From positions 1 through 6,854 of the forward strand of contig JAIRQG010000089.1 in assembly GCA_031256615.1 (NCBI GenBank): a stretch of DNA of 6,854 nucleotides, written 5' to 3'. Below, one piece after another: positions 4,714-6,854 of the stretch. A program made the translations under genes and the position numbers. Origin of the DNA: Candidatus Methanoplasma sp. GTDB taxonomy: Archaea; Thermoplasmatota; Thermoplasmata; Methanomassiliicoccales; Methanomethylophilaceae. Under the pieces are notes generated by a model that saw only the letters and a list, made by a program, of their open reading frames with translations, made no database searches and was not told where the DNA came from. Numbering within the stretch: position 1 is the stretch's first letter; the number at the start of each line of letters is the position of its first letter.

Positions 4714-6051
4714 ATGAAAATAAATCAGAAGGCAGCAGTTTCTGCTGTGATCATTACCGTCATTATTGCCGTTATAGGCGTGGCCGCAATAAGTGCAGCC
4801 TATGTTGTACTTTCCAATGATAATGATGATAATAAAGACAGCGAGAGCGATAAGACCATAGACAACACCGATCCAAAAGACAATACTGACCCGACGGATG
4901 ATACCGATCCAAAAGATGATACTAACCCAAAAGATGACACCGATCCCGCTAAAGATAAAGACAATAACAGCGGATCATCCGGGGATAGCAGTAGCACCAA
5001 AAAACCAATTGTGATCACAGACGGAAGCGGTGCCAAGATAACACTTACTAAGCCTTTGACTGCGGTGATCACCTGTAACACGAATATTCCAAAAGCAATG
5101 AAGATAATGGGATTGGAAAATGAACTGAAAGGCTTGAGTTTCTACAGTGCCTCTTCGGACCAGACGAATTATGATATGTTCCACCCGCTGTTCCCTAATG
5201 CAAAACATATGGACATCACCCCCAACATGACTGCAGAGGCAATAGTGGATTCTGGCGTCAAGTATGTTATCTGTCCGGTATCTTCCATGACCGTAACGGC
5301 CGCGAACCAGACAAGTTATGAACAGCTGGGCATCACGGTTATCAGGCTTGACTGCACAGGCGACACGGCAATGGAGGATTTCGAAAAGCTCACGACCCTG
5401 TTCGGAAAGACGAGTAACGTCATGAAAGCTTACAACGAATACAAAAGCACATACAACACAGTTGTTAAAAACGTTAAAAAAGCAGCACCGTCAGGGAATG
5501 ATGAGCCGACTTTCCTGTATTTTATGAATTCCAGCACAGCATTCTACAACCAGACATCTGCAGGAAGTGAGATGATCGAATCGATATACGGCACAAACGC
5601 ACTTAGGAGCATTTCCGGTTTGGACAAAAGCGGCGTGACGAACAGTGCAAATGAGACCGGGCTTGCAGAAGTGATAAAAGTTGCAGACGATAAAAAGAAT
5701 ATTGATTATATCTTCATAAGAGGGGCTACCACGACAACATCCGCATCCTCCGCTTTGACTATGTGGAACGGCTGCCTTCTGAACACCAACGTCATCTATA
5801 ACAGCCTATCAGGCATAGGCGCGGACAGCACCGGACACATATATGTTTTCAACAGCAACATGATGTCCGGACCTCTGGCATATGTGGGATATGTTCTGAT
5901 CGCGACGGCGTACGGTATCGACACCGGATATGATGCCGCGACTCTTATTCAGGAATATAATGAAAAATACGGCTTCAATGAGACCACATCCGGACTCATG
6001 TTCGAGATAACCATTGCTGAAGGCACTGCAGTGGCGAATCAGATGGCCTGA
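4714..6051 (+). CDS. ABC transporter substrate-binding protein (PF01497-like) with N-terminal anchor and acidic repeat linker
   Basis: This 445-residue protein should capture a metal chelate outside the cell for the permease encoded next. It has a short Lys-containing N-terminus, one hydrophobic anchor (about 8-33) without a lipobox Cys, an acidic low-complexity linker (34-97), then a binding domain beginning VITDGSGAKITL (100-111), a common opening of the BtuF/FepB class. The domain continues through MKIMGLENELKGLS (129-142), SGVKYVICP (180-188) and LAYVGYVLIATAYGID (388-403) to a C-terminal helix pair. Orientation is N-terminus in, domain out. Seven Asn-X-Ser/Thr sites (N84, N171, N198, N272, N279, N313, N422) allow surface N-glycosylation. 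The ATG at 4714 follows GAGGTG at ideal spacing. The FecCD permease starts 51 nt after the stop. The upstream leader has inverted repeats suggesting regulated expression. Ligand unknown: iron-siderophore, haem and cobamide are all possible. Confidence 0.88.
   Translation: MKINQKAAVSAVIITVIIAVIGVAAISAAYVVLSNDNDDNKDSESDKTIDNTDPKDNTDPTDDTDPKDDTNPKDDTDPAKDKDNNSGSSGDSSSTKKPIVITDGSGAKITLTKPLTAVITCNTNIPKAMKIMGLENELKGLSFYSASSDQTNYDMFHPLFPNAKHMDITPNMTAEAIVDSGVKYVICPVSSMTVTAANQTSYEQLGITVIRLDCTGDTAMEDFEKLTTLFGKTSNVMKAYNEYKSTYNTVVKNVKKAAPSGNDEPTFLYFMNSSTAFYNQTSAGSEMIESIYGTNALRSISGLDKSGVTNSANETGLAEVIKVADDKKNIDYIFIRGATTTTSASSALTMWNGCLLNTNVIYNSLSGIGADSTGHIYVFNSNMMSGPLAYVGYVLIATAYGIDTGYDAATLIQEYNEKYGFNETTSGLMFEITIAEGTAVANQMA
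4864..4953 (+). repeat. Five degenerate 18-bp coding repeats (xTDPxD linker)
   Basis: Residues 51-80 of the binding protein consist of five hexapeptide units on the pattern (N/D)-T-(D/N)-P-K-D: NTDPKD, NTDPTD, DTDPKD, DTNPKD, DTDPAK. The DNA units are similar but not identical (aac/aat/gat, acc/act, gat/gac codons vary), so the array is old enough to have drifted. It would form a stiff, acidic, unstructured spacer between the membrane anchor and the binding domain. Length variation between strains is plausible. Confidence 0.85.
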
Positions 6052-6054
6052 ATC

Positions 6055-6083
6055 AAAACCATTGGGGGTAAATCCCCCGTTTT
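6055..6083 (+). terminator. Hairpin with T-run between binding-protein and permease genes
   Basis: GGGGG (6064-6068) pairs with CCCCC (6074-6078) around TAAAT. AAAAC (6055-6059) can extend the stem with GTTTT (6079-6083), leaving a 4-nt bulge (CATT) on the 5' side. A GC stem followed directly by TTTT, 12 nt after the binding-protein stop, looks like a partial terminator or a 3'-end stabiliser that limits permease expression. The same arrangement occurs at 381-398 in the first operon. Confidence 0.5.
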
Positions 6084-6102
6084 ATTAAAATGAGCGATTG
6101 AT

Positions 6103-6854
6103 ATGGAAAGCGGCGGAACAGATGAAAGAACAAAACTGACCGATCTAATTAGGAAAAGGGCAGACGAGGACACATTCGAAGGAAAATATAACGCGTCTGT
6201 ACGCAAAAAGATCTTGTTCATAATCTCCGTTCTGATACTTGCCGTCATCGTATCTTTATTAGGAGTCGGCCTTGGTGCCGTCGACATACCGTTAATAGAT
6301 GTACTGAAGGTGTTCGGCCATGCTATTTTCCCAAGCATGGTCGGCGAACCGTCCAAGATCTATTACTCGGACTTCATTTTCGCAGGCAGGCTGCCGAGGG
6401 TTCTTTTGGTCATACTGACAGGATTCAGTTTGGGTGCGGCAGGGATGATAATGCAGGGTCTTCTTAGAAACCCGCTTGTCAGCCCGTTCACGCTGGGAGT
6501 ATCTACCGCTGCATCCTTCGGTGCGGCAATGGCCATTCTGATGGGGCCTTTGATATTCGGGGAGATGCTGAACACAGTTTTCTATGTAGGCAGCATCAAT
6601 TTCCCGGCAAAAAATCTCGTGGCAGTTCTGTTCGCTTTCGCTTTTGCGATGATGAGCATGGTTCTTATTCTGGTACTTACGAGGGATAAGAAAGTATCCC
6701 GATCCTTGGTCATACTTGCCGGCGTGGTAATAAGTTATCTTTTCCAAGCTGGCATAACGGCATCAAAGTACTTTTCAGACGACCAGCAGCTGCGTGAGAT
6801 AACATTATGGATCATGGGCAGCATGAACGGCGCCACCTGGGGTGCCATACTCCT
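6103..6854 (+). CDS. FecCD/BtuC-family ABC transporter permease, N-terminal part; runs off the window
   Basis: The frame from ATG 6103 stays open to the window edge, giving 250 residues of an expected 340-370. A charged cytoplasmic N-terminus (residues 1-36, rich in Glu, Asp, Lys and Arg) precedes the first membrane helix (about 37-59). Family landmarks follow: AGRLPRVLLVILTGFSLG (94-111), then MIMQGLLRNPLVSPFTLGVS (115-134), equivalent to residues 77-96 of the first permease, and the LWIMGSMNG segment (235-243). It shares the family layout with the permease at 422-1432 but differs widely in sequence, so the two systems are paralogous importers, not a recent tandem copy. It begins 51 nt after the binding-protein gene, beyond a GC hairpin. 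GAGCGAT (6092-6098) is a modest ribosome binding site. An ATPase gene probably follows outside the window. The coupling loop and last helices are not visible. Confidence 0.93.
   Translation, partial: MESGGTDERTKLTDLIRKRADEDTFEGKYNASVRKKILFIISVLILAVIVSLLGVGLGAVDIPLIDVLKVFGHAIFPSMVGEPSKIYYSDFIFAGRLPRVLLVILTGFSLGAAGMIMQGLLRNPLVSPFTLGVSTAASFGAAMAILMGPLIFGEMLNTVFYVGSINFPAKNLVAVLFAFAFAMMSMVLILVLTRDKKVSRSLVILAGVVISYLFQAGITASKYFSDDQQLREITLWIMGSMNGATWGAIL

Noticed and set aside
6090..6101. Four-codon ORF (ATG AGC GAT TGA) ending one base before the second permease start
   Set aside because: Too short to support as a leader peptide; it overlaps the likely ribosome binding site and probably arises by chance.

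Overview
The window looks archaeal, most likely a host-associated or anaerobic euryarchaeon of the Thermoplasmatota / Methanomassiliicoccales type. The support is a compact archaeal tRNA-Asp, TATA-type promoters about 25 nt before predicted transcript starts, a GAGGTG ribosome binding site, an archaeal-style HisRS, and substrate-binding proteins fixed to the membrane by transmembrane segments instead of lipoboxes. None of the seven visible stop codons is TAG, which fits a pyrrolysine-using methanogen but does not prove it. The lineage is an inference; the domain is reasonably secure.

Layout. Positions 1-2223 (+) hold a FecCD/BtuCD-type metal-chelate ABC importer: the C-terminal end of a binding protein with a C-terminal membrane anchor, a full permease, and a full ATPase whose start overlaps the permease stop. 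Positions 2224-2450 hold a tRNA-Asp(GTC) with its own TATA box and short flanking signals. Positions 2451-3201 (+) hold panD (pyruvoyl aspartate 1-decarboxylase) and an RNase HI-family gene, separated by one base. hisS follows on the minus strand (3195-4445), overlapping the RNase H gene tail-to-tail by 7 bp. Positions 4446-4713 are a divergent regulatory region. Positions 4714-6051 (+) encode a second binding protein of the same class, with an N-terminal anchor and an acidic repeat linker. Positions 6103-6854 (+) begin a second FecCD permease that runs off the window.

How the genes work together. Two related but non-identical uptake systems for an iron-siderophore, haem, cobamide or similar chelate flank a small housekeeping block (tRNA-Asp, beta-alanine synthesis for CoA, RNA:DNA hybrid removal, histidyl-tRNA synthesis). 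In each system a GC-rich hairpin lies between the binding-protein gene and the permease gene, which suggests graded expression of an abundant binding protein over a scarce permease.

The best candidate for something undescribed is the leader of the second binding-protein gene. A perfect 10-bp inverted repeat (4599-4608 / 4691-4700) joins the predicted 5' end of the transcript to the bases just before the ribosome binding site. One arm also takes part in an operator-like palindrome at the predicted transcription start. It could be a structured leader that gates translation, a repressor operator, or both. I did not recognise a known riboswitch there. I saw no mobile element, CRISPR array or other dedicated exotic system.
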